A stretch of 60,012 nucleotides of DNA, from the NCBI GenBank assembly GCA_021791715.1, contig JAJYWB010000035.1, positions 1 to 60,012 on the forward strand. The letters run 5' to 3'. The stretch is from Planctomycetota bacterium (lineage in GTDB: Bacteria > Planctomycetota > Planctomycetia > Isosphaerales > Isosphaeraceae). Shown here piece after piece: positions 45,432-54,500 of the stretch. Each line of letters opens with the position of its first letter. Within the stretch, counting starts at the first letter, position 1. The translations under genes and the position numbers were made by a program. The notes beneath the pieces are model-generated. The model was not told where the DNA came from and ran no database searches. It saw only the letters and a program-made list of their open reading frames with translations.

Positions 45432-45472
45432 ACGATCGAATTCTCTCGCGACTCGTTACGATCGAATTCTCT
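45432..45472. repeat. Two copies of a 15-bp element upstream of 45529
   Basis: ACGATCGAATTCTCT occurs at 45432-45446 and 45458-45472, 26 bases apart, directly before a TACAAT box (45473-45478) and 57 bases before the next start codon. The placement at the -35 region suggests an operator or activator site, but this is not shown. Confidence 0.4.
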
Positions 45473-45528
45473 TACAATCGCATTGAGATGTTATTCAACG
45501 GAACCGAAACGAATCGGAGGCGACGACG

Positions 45529-46734
45529 ATGATTCTGACGTTTTTACTCACTTTCATGATTCCGGCGTTTCAAGACGCCGACGCCGACGACGAGCCGTGG
45601 ATTCATATCGTTTCTCAGGAAGGGAAGTTCATCGTCGATTTTCCCACCAAACCCTCCGAGGTCGAGACGACGACGAAAACCGCGAACGCGATCGGCCGCA
45701 TCAAACAGATGACGATCGCTTGCGACACCCCGAACGTCCGTTACGCGATCATTAAAACCGAATTGCTTCAAGCGACCTTGATCAAAGGGAAAGAAGAATT
45801 TCTGCTCAACGGACTTCGCGATTATTTCGCCCAAACGTTCAACGGCAAGCTCGTATCCGAGAAAAAAGTTCGCTATCAGGGGAGTTATCCGGGGATCGAT
45901 TACATCCTCCGCGTTCAGCCCGATCGTCGCGGCCCCGTCGGAATTATTCGCATTCGTCAATATATTTCGGGTCGAGAGATTTACGCGTTGATCGCGGTCT
46001 CGGCGGCGAACCAGGAGCTTCCCCCCGACGTCGGTAAATTTTTCGGTTCGTTCACGATGGGAACGACGATCGTCAAAAAATCGGGACCGAGGACCGATTT
46101 CGAGGGAAAAGAGCTCGAGGGGTGGGGAACTTTGATCGACCCCGACGGCGATTGCGACGTACAGGTGGAGGGAAAAGCTCTTGTCATGAACGTTCCTGGA
46201 ACGCTTCATGATTTAAACGCCGATATCGATAAATATAACGCTCCCAGAATTCTCCGCGAGGTCGAGGGAGATTTTCAGATGACGGTCAAGGTCGTCGGCG
46301 AGTTCAAACCCGGCGCGGGTTCGAACCGGCGCGGCGGTTTGCCGTTCAACGGCGGAGGGTTGTTCGTTTGGCGAGATTCGGATAACTTCATCCGTTTAGA
46401 ACGAGGCGCGGTGATGCGAAACGGCAAGGTCGGCGTGTTTTCGATCTTCGAGGAGCGCGAGGGGGGATCGTCGGGAGCGCAACACAACGGCCCGCTCGCC
46501 CCCGGAACGACTCATCTTAAACTCGAACGCCGCGGCGGCCGAATTTACGGCTTCACCAGCAAAGACGGCAAACGCTGGGTCCCGCTCAAACCGATCGACA
46601 CCGTGTGGGGACCCGAACTCAAAATCGGCCTCGACGCGATCAACTCGAGCGACGCCCCTTTCACCGTCAGGTTCGAGAATTTCAGCGTCAAAACCAAAAA
46701 GCCGCGAGCCTCGGCTCGCCCCAAAAAATCGTGA
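45529..46734 (+). CDS. Hypothetical exported protein sharing the lectin-like domain of the upstream protease
   Basis: A 401-residue protein behind GGAGG. The N-terminus (MILTFLLTFMIPAFQDADA) is a short signal peptide. Residues 25-180 (HIVSQEGKFIVDFPTKPSEVETTTKT...YAIIKTELLQ...GREIYALIAVSAANQELPPDVGKFFGSFTM) form a domain common in planctomycete exported proteins, without a known role. Residues 205-390 (GWGTLIDPDGDCDVQVEGKALVMNVPGTLHDLNADIDKYNAPRILREVEGDF...GLFVWRDSDNFIRLERGAVMRNGK) align closely with the C-terminal domain of the preceding protease. A shared target for the two proteins is a fair inference. A terminator follows. Confidence 0.8.
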   Translation: MILTFLLTFMIPAFQDADADDEPWIHIVSQEGKFIVDFPTKPSEVETTTKTANAIGRIKQMTIACDTPNVRYAIIKTELLQATLIKGKEEFLLNGLRDYFAQTFNGKLVSEKKVRYQGSYPGIDYILRVQPDRRGPVGIIRIRQYISGREIYALIAVSAANQELPPDVGKFFGSFTMGTTIVKKSGPRTDFEGKELEGWGTLIDPDGDCDVQVEGKALVMNVPGTLHDLNADIDKYNAPRILREVEGDFQMTVKVVGEFKPGAGSNRRGGLPFNGGGLFVWRDSDNFIRLERGAVMRNGKVGVFSIFEEREGGSSGAQHNGPLAPGTTHLKLERRGGRIYGFTSKDGKRWVPLKPIDTVWGPELKIGLDAINSSDAPFTVRFENFSVKTKKPRASARPKKS

Positions 46735-46757
46735 CGGCGCCTAAACAAAATCGTATG

Positions 46758-46794
46758 AACGTGGGACAAAATCGCTTATCCCACGTTTTTTTTG
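46758..46794 (+). terminator. Rho-independent terminator after the lectin-like protein gene
   Basis: AACGTGGGA (46758-46766) pairs with TCCCACGTT (46779-46787) around a 12-base loop and is followed by a run of T. It lies 24 bases after the stop and between convergent genes. Confidence 0.88.
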
Positions 46795-46909
46795 TTTTGA
46801 TATGAATTTAGTGCTTAATTAATAATTAGATATGAATTATCGTAATCGGTCGGACGCGCGCACGCGAGTTGAACGGAACCTTCGCTACGCGTTCGATCGT
46901 ATTTTGTTC

Positions 46910-47899
46910 TTATTTGCGTTTGGCCGGGGGGTCGTCCTGTGGAGTCGAAGCCAGGATTAAAAGGTGCAACGTCGGATCCGAGCGTCGTTCGCTCAGCCGT
47001 AAAAAGATATCCGCGGCCTGTTTCGTCTTCCCCGATAAGTACTTTTCAACCCCCAGCACGAGCCACGCGTCGCGGTCGTCGGGCTCGGTTTGCAGGTACG
47101 ATTCAAGCTTGGCGATCTGGCGGTCGAAATCGGCCGGCTCGACATACATCGCTTTGATATCGGGCGCGTTGAAGATCCACTCTTCGTCGGCTTCGAGAGC
47201 GTCGCGGAAGCATTGCGCCGCGTCGGCGTAACGCCCCTGAATCATTTCGATTTGACCGAGATGCACAAGCGTATCGGCGAGCGTCGGGTCGGCTTGGTAC
47301 GCCTGTTCAAAGCGTTCCCGCGCTTTGACGAGGTTCGACGATCGAAAGAGACGATCGCCGCGCATTAATAAGTCGCGCGCCTTGACGGGATTCCGCCGAG
47401 GCCTGGCTGCGGCCGCGGGTTGTTGCATCCGCGTGGGAATCGCCCAATTTCCCGCGACCCGACCGGGCGGTATGGGTGTGGAGTACGGCCTAAACATGTA
47501 TCCAGGACCGCCGAATCCACCCCGAAATCCGCAACCCCCGCCGTACGCCGCGGGATATCCGTAGGGCATGAATCCGCCGCCGAACCCCTGACCGAACATC
47601 ATCGGCGAAGCGTACGGAGACATCGCGTAAGGTCCTCCCCCCGCGAGCATCATCGGTGAATTCGCCGCGATCGAATTAAAACCCCCGTTATTCACACCGA
47701 AAGGCGAAATGGACGCGTTCGAATCCGCCGCACCCGACGATCCTTTGGCGGCGGGCGTTGCCGTCGCGACGGGGGGATCCTCACCCGGATCGGTTGGCGG
47801 CGCGGGGTCGTCGTCGCCGCGACCGCCGGCGGGCCAAGCCTGGGCGCCGCAGCTCATCGCCAAGATTAGGCAAGCCGTCAGCCCGATACGCGCCCACAT
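46910..47899 (-). CDS. Exported TPR protein with a Gly/Pro/Met-rich middle
   Basis: A 329-residue protein; the start MWARIGLTACL was chosen because GGAG lies 8 bases before it (a GTG three codons earlier is the alternative). Signal peptide to about 22 (MSCGAQA), with a possible but weak lipobox. Residues 25-165 are low complexity: a Pro/Asp/Ala part, then GGGPYAMSPYASPMMFGQGFGGGFMPYG-like sequence rich in Gly, Met, Pro and Tyr. Residues 170-315 contain three or four TPR units (ARDLLMRGDRLFRSSNLVKARERFEQAYQADPTLADTLVHLGQIEMIQGRYADAAQCFRDALEAD). Such proteins are frequent in planctomycetes. The TPR part suggests protein binding in the periplasm; nothing more specific can be said. Confidence 0.8.
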   Translation of the reverse strand: MWARIGLTACLILAMSCGAQAWPAGGRGDDDPAPPTDPGEDPPVATATPAAKGSSGAADSNASISPFGVNNGGFNSIAANSPMMLAGGGPYAMSPYASPMMFGQGFGGGFMPYGYPAAYGGGCGFRGGFGGPGYMFRPYSTPIPPGRVAGNWAIPTRMQQPAAAARPRRNPVKARDLLMRGDRLFRSSNLVKARERFEQAYQADPTLADTLVHLGQIEMIQGRYADAAQCFRDALEADEEWIFNAPDIKAMYVEPADFDRQIAKLESYLQTEPDDRDAWLVLGVEKYLSGKTKQAADIFLRLSERRSDPTLHLLILASTPQDDPPAKRK

Positions 47900-48148
47900 G
47901 GCCGTCACTCCGTTCTTGGAGGAGTTAGAGGGGTCCTTAATTTATTCTATGCCCGATCCCCAAAAGATGCAAAGACTCCCGTCGCCGTTCCGTACCGTTT
48001 TTTTCGCATCGACTCATGAAAAACACCATCCCATCCCGCGCAAACTCACTCTTTTATCAAATCTTCGTCAAAAAAATCGAATCGACCGAGCGAATCTCCT
48101 ACGCGGAATCGACCCCGATTGAAATCGGTCGGATTCGGTTCTATATGG

Positions 48149-48232
<84 letters not shown>

Positions 48233-48415
48233 GAATCGATCACGCGCAACGCCGATCGATCTCAATCTTCGTCGTCTGCGCCATGATACAATCGGACCCC
48301 GCTCGATCGCCAGCGGTTCGCCAAAACGTTCACGCGATCGACGATTCGGCTCAAAACTTATGTGAATTCCGAACGCATCACAAAACAAGATGTGATGTAT
48401 TAATGGGTTATCGTT

Positions 48416-50119
48416 ATGAACAGACGTCGCTTTATCGAGGGTTCGGCCGCGGGTCTCGGGGCTCTCTTGACGGCCGGCGGATTCGCATCCGATCGATCGG
48501 GGCGTGAAGTCCGCGCGGGGCGAATCGACGCCGATCTGGCGATCGTAGGCGGCGGTTTGGGAGGATGCGCCGCGGCGCTCGCGGCGCTTCGCGCCGGTCG
48601 GACCGTCGTCCTCACCGAGCCGACCGATTGGATCGGCGGCCAGCTCACCCAGCAGGCCGTCCCCCCCGACGAACACCCCTGGATCGAACGCTTCGGCCGT
48701 AATCGCTCGTATCAAGAGCTTCGTGACGGTATCCGCTTTTATTATCAAAAACATTACCCGCTTTCGATCGAAGCGATCGCCGATCGTTCGCTCAATCCGG
48801 GACGAGGAGGCGTGTCGGCCTTGTGTTGCGAGCCGAGGGTCGCGCTCGCGGTTTTAACCGCGATGCTCGCGCCTTACGCCTCGGCGGGTAAGCTGACCGT
48901 TTTGCTCGAGCGAGTTCCCGTTTCGGCCGAAACCGACCGCGATCGCGTCCGCTCGGTCGACGTCCGACACGCGCGTTCGGGAAACCGTACGACTCTGGTC
49001 GCTCCTTATTTCCTCGACGCGACCGAACTCGGCGATCTCCTTCCTCTCGCCGGCGTCGAATTCGTCGTCGGCTTTGAATCGCGAACCAAAACCGGAGAAG
49101 ACCGCGGACCCGATCAAGATCGTCCGCTTAATCAACAAGCAATTACCTATTGTTTCGCGATCGATTATCAAAAGGAGGGCGATTTTACGATCGACAAACC
49201 CGCCGAATATCAATTTTGGCGCGATTTCGCTCCCAAGATGAAGCCTTCCTGGCCGGGGAAATTGCTCGATTGGACGGCGACCGATCCGCAAACGCTCGAA
49301 CCGCGTCGGCACGCGTTCAATCCCGAAGGCGCGGGAGACGGTCTTTGGGTTTACCGTCGGATCGCCGATCCTCGAACGTTTCGGCCCGGGTTTTTAAAAG
49401 GAGGGATGACGCTCGTCAATTGGCCGCAGAACGATTTTTTGCTCGGACCGATCATCGGTCCAGGGGTATCGGCCCAAGACGCCGAGCGACGCCTGGCGCA
49501 AGCCAAACAATTGAGCCTTTCGCTTTTATACTGGATGCAAACCGAGGCGCCGAGGCCCGACGGCGGAACGGGTTGGAAGGGCTTGCGGCTTCGCCCCGAC
49601 GTCGTCGGAACCGAAGACGGTTTGGCCAAACATGCTTATATTCGTGAATCAAGGCGAATCGTCGCCGAATTCACCGTTCTTGATAAGCACGTGGGAACCG
49701 AGAGTCGCCGCAAGGCGACGGGCCGAACCGACGTCGTTCGCGGCGAGCGTTTCGCCGATTCGGTCGGTGTCGGAAGCTATCGGATCGATCTTCACCCGAG
49801 CACCGAAGGCGATAATTATATCGATATCAGTTCTTTACCTTTTCAGATTCCGCTGGGTGCGCTTTTGCCCGTGCGCGTCGAGAATCTTTTGCCGGCGTGT
49901 AAAAATCTTGGGGTCACGCATATTACGAACGGATGTTATCGATTGCATCCCGTCGAGTGGGCGATCGGCGAGGCTTCGGGATTGCTGGCTTCGTTTTGTG
50001 TCGAGCGGAAGGTCGTTCCGCGCGAGGTTCGTTCCAAGCCCGGATTGTTCGCCGATTTTCACCGGATGTCGGTTGCGCACGGGGTCGAAACCGACTGGCC
50101 CGAACTCAGGCCTCGTTGA
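48416..50119 (+). CDS. Tat-exported FAD-dependent oxidoreductase
   Basis: A 567-residue protein. MNRRRFIEGSAAGLGALLTAGGFA is a Tat signal. The Rossmann motif GGGLGGCAAALAALRAGRTVVLTE (45-68) binds FAD; DWIGGQLTQQAVPPDEH (about 71-87), DATELGDLLPLAG and the C-terminal PACKNLGVTHITNGCYRLHPVEWAIGEASGLLA belong to the FAD_oxidored (PF12831) family, which includes proteins annotated as xanthan lyase-like. Substrates are unknown. It is a single gene, divergent from the tRNA; a TACAAT lies at 48287-48292. Confidence 0.88.
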   Translation: MNRRRFIEGSAAGLGALLTAGGFASDRSGREVRAGRIDADLAIVGGGLGGCAAALAALRAGRTVVLTEPTDWIGGQLTQQAVPPDEHPWIERFGRNRSYQELRDGIRFYYQKHYPLSIEAIADRSLNPGRGGVSALCCEPRVALAVLTAMLAPYASAGKLTVLLERVPVSAETDRDRVRSVDVRHARSGNRTTLVAPYFLDATELGDLLPLAGVEFVVGFESRTKTGEDRGPDQDRPLNQQAITYCFAIDYQKEGDFTIDKPAEYQFWRDFAPKMKPSWPGKLLDWTATDPQTLEPRRHAFNPEGAGDGLWVYRRIADPRTFRPGFLKGGMTLVNWPQNDFLLGPIIGPGVSAQDAERRLAQAKQLSLSLLYWMQTEAPRPDGGTGWKGLRLRPDVVGTEDGLAKHAYIRESRRIVAEFTVLDKHVGTESRRKATGRTDVVRGERFADSVGVGSYRIDLHPSTEGDNYIDISSLPFQIPLGALLPVRVENLLPACKNLGVTHITNGCYRLHPVEWAIGEASGLLASFCVERKVVPREVRSKPGLFADFHRMSVAHGVETDWPELRPR

Positions 50120-50300
50120 TCCGCCCGCGGACGCGATTCGCCGCGGCAAACAAACAATGACATGTCTATGTTTTATTTGAATGAAATCGGCCGAACCGCC
50201 GTGCGAGATGCTATTCGGAAAGAAAGCCGGATATTCGGCTGGATTTGACGGCGAAGATAAAATCGCAATGGCGAACGCTTTTGGGAGCGAGAACCCCGAA

Positions 50301-50490
50301 TCGGGAGGGCGAACCTCCTGGTGAGCCGGCATGTTTTCATCTTTATGGGCGAACCGGAATTGGGGAACGCGAGCCGGAATTCGGGAGGGCGAACCTCCCG
50401 GTGAGCCGTATTATTATATTATTTTTGACTGATAAAACCATTCGCCGGCGTGAATGACGCAAAACGGCTCGCCGGGAGGTTCGCCCTCCC
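50301..50490. repeat. REP-like element, two direct copies and one inverted copy
   Basis: A core GGGAGGGCGAACCTCC followed by (C/T)GGTGAGCCG lies at 50301-50328 and 50381-50408, and in reverse at 50465-50490. The second and third can pair over 26 bases with one mismatch, giving a long hairpin with a loop of about 56 bases. The core resembles palindromic elements scattered in planctomycete genomes and recurs, altered, at the right end of the window. The rest of the gap (50120-50950) shows no gene. Confidence 0.85.
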
Positions 50491-50950
50491 AAGCATAACG
50501 AACAGACATCTAGATATTTAATATAATCCGATTTACTTTATAAATCGGCTTTGAAACCGGTAAAATCGCGCCGTCGGAGTTTCGTGAGCTTTTCCGGACG
50601 GCCTCGAAGCCGTTATCAAAGAATTTCATTTCACCAATAACCGCTCGGGACGAGACTCACGCTCTCGAAAACTTCGCGCCGATTCGGCTCCGTAAGATCG
50701 ATTCGTCGCGCGTCGTCTCGGATATCCGCGAATCATGCGTCGATTCCAACCGAGGGTTGAGAAGGATCGCCCCGCGCTGCGCGAAGCTCGCTTCACGACG
50801 TCTCGATCGGTAAGATCGGCGTATTCAACACTCTTAGCCGATCAGAAAACCTTTCGTATCATGAATTGCGTGATATCGCAAAAAAATCGCACGATGATTT
50901 GAGTCCCGAAACGACGTCCGAGCGCAGTCTTATAGATAGGGACGGTGAGG

Positions 50951-51598
50951 ATGGACACTTCAATGCTTCAACGACGCGAAGGCGCGCCAAACGGTGGCGG
51001 AGGCGAACATGACGAACGCGTCGAGTGGGACGCGTTCCTCATGTCGCACCGTGATCGCTTACGCCGAATGATCAAGCTCCGGCTCGACGATCGGCTTCAC
51101 GGGCGGATCGATCCGTCCGACGTCATTCAAGAGGCTTATCTCGAAGCGACCGTGAGGAGAACCGAATACGAATCCAATCCTGAACCGATGCCGTTGTTTT
51201 TATGGCTTCGGTTCATCACGCTTCAACGTCTTGATATCATCCATCGTAAGCATTTCTGTAAGGCGCGCGACCCGAGACGAGAGATCTCGATTCACCACCC
51301 GGCGTTCCACGACTCGACTTCCCAGGAGATCGCGACTCGCCTGCTCTGCAAAGATTCGAGCGTCGGCGAAGTCGCGATTCGCAACGAACGAAAAATCCGA
51401 ATCGCAAAAGCGCTTCAGAGCATGGAGACGATCGATCGCGATATTTTGGTGCTGCGCCATTTCGAGCAACTTACAAATATCGAATGCGCTCGACTCCTCG
51501 GTCTGAGCGAATCGGCCGTCACCAAACGCCACATCCGCGCCCTCAATCGGCTTAAAGACTCTCTGGCGGATCTTCCGGGAGGCTTTGAAGGATTATGA
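50951..51598 (+). CDS. ECF-type sigma factor coupled to a Ser/Thr kinase
   Basis: A 215-residue sigma factor; a GTG two codons upstream (50945) is an alternative start. Region 2 covers about 30-100 (FLMSHRDRLRRMIKLRLDDRLHGRIDPSDVIQEAYLEATVRR and WLRFITLQRLDIIHRKH). Region 4 covers about 150-205 (METIDRDILVLRHFEQLTNIECARLLGLSESAVTKRHIRALNRLKDSL). It overlaps the kinase gene by 4 bases (ATGA), so the two are translationally coupled. Planctomycetes have known ECF groups linked to Ser/Thr kinases instead of anti-sigma factors; phosphorylation by the partner is the likely control. The target promoters are unknown. Confidence 0.9.
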   Translation: MDTSMLQRREGAPNGGGGEHDERVEWDAFLMSHRDRLRRMIKLRLDDRLHGRIDPSDVIQEAYLEATVRRTEYESNPEPMPLFLWLRFITLQRLDIIHRKHFCKARDPRREISIHHPAFHDSTSQEIATRLLCKDSSVGEVAIRNERKIRIAKALQSMETIDRDILVLRHFEQLTNIECARLLGLSESAVTKRHIRALNRLKDSLADLPGGFEGL

Positions 51599-54500
51599 AT
51601 CGATTTCCAGATCAATTAGCGTTATGTGATTTCGACGGCCTGGGCAGGATCGTCGATTCGTTCCTCGAGCGATATCGCGCCGGCGAACGACCGTCTCTGA
51701 CGGATCTGATCGATCGACACCCGGAATTCGCCGATTCGTTACGCGAATTGTTTCCCGCGCTCGTGGAACTCGAAGGAATCGGCCGCAAGATCGCCAATGA
51801 AACATACATATATTCATACATAGAAAAGCCGCCGGCCGACGCGACCGTGCCGCTCGGCGTCGATTCCGCGCATTGCGCGGTTCGCCTCGCGGATCTTCCC
51901 GAACGGCTCGGAGAATACCGCATTCTCAGGCGCATCGGAGTCGGCGGAATGGGAATCGTCTACGAAGCCGAACACGAATCGCTCAAAAACCGAGTGGCGC
52001 TCAAGGTGATGCACCCTCGGTTTCGCACCGATCGTAACCATCTCGATCGGTTTTATGTCGAGGCCCGCTCGGCCGCGGGGTTGCATCATACGAATATCGT
52101 CGGAGTGTTCGATTACGGCGATGAAAACGGCGTCCCTTATTACGCGATGCAATTTATCGACGGACTTTCGCTCGACAAGGTCATCGCCGACCTGCGCCGA
52201 ATTCGGGCCGCGACCCCCCTCGAAAGCTCGTGTAACGATAAAATATTTGTATCAAAAAACGAGCAATCTCTAACGCAATCGATCGTCGCGGGATTGCACA
52301 CGGGTCGGTTCGAATCGTTTCGCGATCGAACGAACGCGCTCGATCTTAATAGAACATGTAGTTATGAAAGCTTGAATATTTCCACACCGATTGAGGATCG
52401 GGCGGATTTCGACCGCGTCGAAGCCGCGCCGGTCGACGAGCGATCTCAACCCTTTGAAACGTCGCGGTCCGAATCGGCTTCGTTCGCGTCGTCGTCGTTC
52501 TGCGGATCGACCGAGGGGCGGTATTACCGTGAGGCGGCGCGGCTTTGCTCGCGTGTCGCCGACGCGCTCGACCACGCGCACCGAAGGGGCGTTTTGCACC
52601 GCGATATCAAGCCCTCGAACCTCCTCCTCGACGCGATGGGGAACGTTTGGGTGACCGATTTCGGCCTGGCGAAGATCGCGGAGGACGAAGATCTCTCGAA
52701 CTCTCACGATCTCGTCGGCACGCTTCGGTTCATGGCGCCAGAGCGGTTCGAAGGCGTCTCCGATCCCGGCGTCGATATCTACGCGCTTGGAGCAACCTTA
52801 TATGAATTGATCACACTTAAGCCGGCGTTCGATGAAAACGATCACGCCCGGCTGATCGAACGGATCCTCCACGATCCGCCGACTCCGCCGCGAAGAATCG
52901 ATCGTCGGATCCCGCGCGACCTCGAAACGATCGTCCTCAAATCGCTCGCCAAAGACCCCGACGCGCGATTCGCGAACGCGAAAGAGTTCGCCGACGAACT
53001 CAGACGCTTCGTCGAGGGACGACCGATTCGGTCGCGGCCCGTTTCGTTGATCGAACGACTCTGGCGCTGGTGTAAACGCGAACCCTGGTTGGCGTGCGCC
53101 AACTTCGCCGCGGCGCTGTTGACGACGCTCCTCGCGATCGGCGCGACGACCGCGGCCTTCGTCTACAAGAAACAGGCGGAATTGCTCGGCGTCGAACGAA
53201 TCAAAACCAATCAGGCTTTGATTGATTCCTATATCGGCGAGGCGAGCGCGAGTCGATACAGCGGCCGGCCGGGTCGAAGGTTCGACACCCTCAAGGCGGT
53301 TTCCGAAGCCCGCCGTCTGCTCAAAGAGATGAATTCAAACGCCCCCTCGAAGCGTTGCGCCAAACTCCGCGACCTCGCGATCGCGGCGCTCGCGCTTCCC
53401 GATATCCGAATCGATCGAACATATTACGAACCTCTTGATTATCAATCGTCCTCCGACATCGACCCCGATTGGAGCCGATACGCTCTCACCGATCGTTCGG
53501 GAAATTGCGTCGTCCTTCGCGCGTCCGACGGCGCCGAGGTTTGCCGGATTCCGAATCAAGGCGCCGCGAGCGTGTGCGCGCCCCTCTTCGCACCCGACGG
53601 CCGCTCGCTTGCGCTCCGTTACGAGGACGGCAGGCTCGCTCTCCTCCGATTCGACGCCGACAATCCAAGGCTCGTCGCCGAACTCCCCGCGGGCTCGGCG
53701 AGCGTCCATTCGGTCGATTTTCGCGGCGACGGCGGAGCGTTGATCTTCGCGTCTTTTGATCATATACCGACGCTCCTCGACGTCATATCGGGTCGAAAAC
53801 GCGAACTGTCGGGCGACCGAAACCCGATCGATCGCGCCGCGTTTCATCCCGACGGTCGCCGAATCTCCGTCGCATTCAATCAAAATAATAAACATTCTAT
53901 CGAGATTTGGAATTTGGAAAACCCCGATCCAATCGCGTCGTTCGAACCTCCCGCGAACGTCCATCACATAAGATGGTCGCCCGACGGCGTTCGTTTCGCC
54001 GCGGCTTGCGATAATAGTCGAATCTACATTTATCGAATCGATCTTCCCCGGTCGAAACCGCTCGTTCTCGAAGGGCTCAACAATCACGGCCTCATAGTCG
54101 GTTTCAATCATCGCGGCGACCTGCTCGCGAGCAACGGTTGGGAGGGGGTGCTCCGGCTCTGGGATCCTCGAACCGGACGTCGATTGCCGACTCATATCGG
54201 CGGCGGATCGCCCCGTTTCAGCCGCGACGATCGTCGTTTCGGCTTTGGACGCTCGGGAAACGCGCTGCGGGATTACGAGGTCGAATCGGCGAGAGAACTG
54301 ACGATTATCCCGGGCGACCCCGATCCGTCGCGCGATCACTATCAACTCGCTTTCGCTCCCGACGGTCGAATCCTCGCCGCGCGCGCCAAGTATGGATTAA
54401 AATTTATTGATTTCAAGGCGCGAGAATCGCTCGCCGAGATCGCGCCGCTCGGTTGGTCGAGCGAGGCGTTCGATTCGAACGGTTCGTTGTTCACCTTCGG

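Noticed and set aside
50245..50457. Short plus-strand open frame across the REP-like element
   Set aside because: It is made almost entirely of the repeat and its flanks, with no ribosome site.
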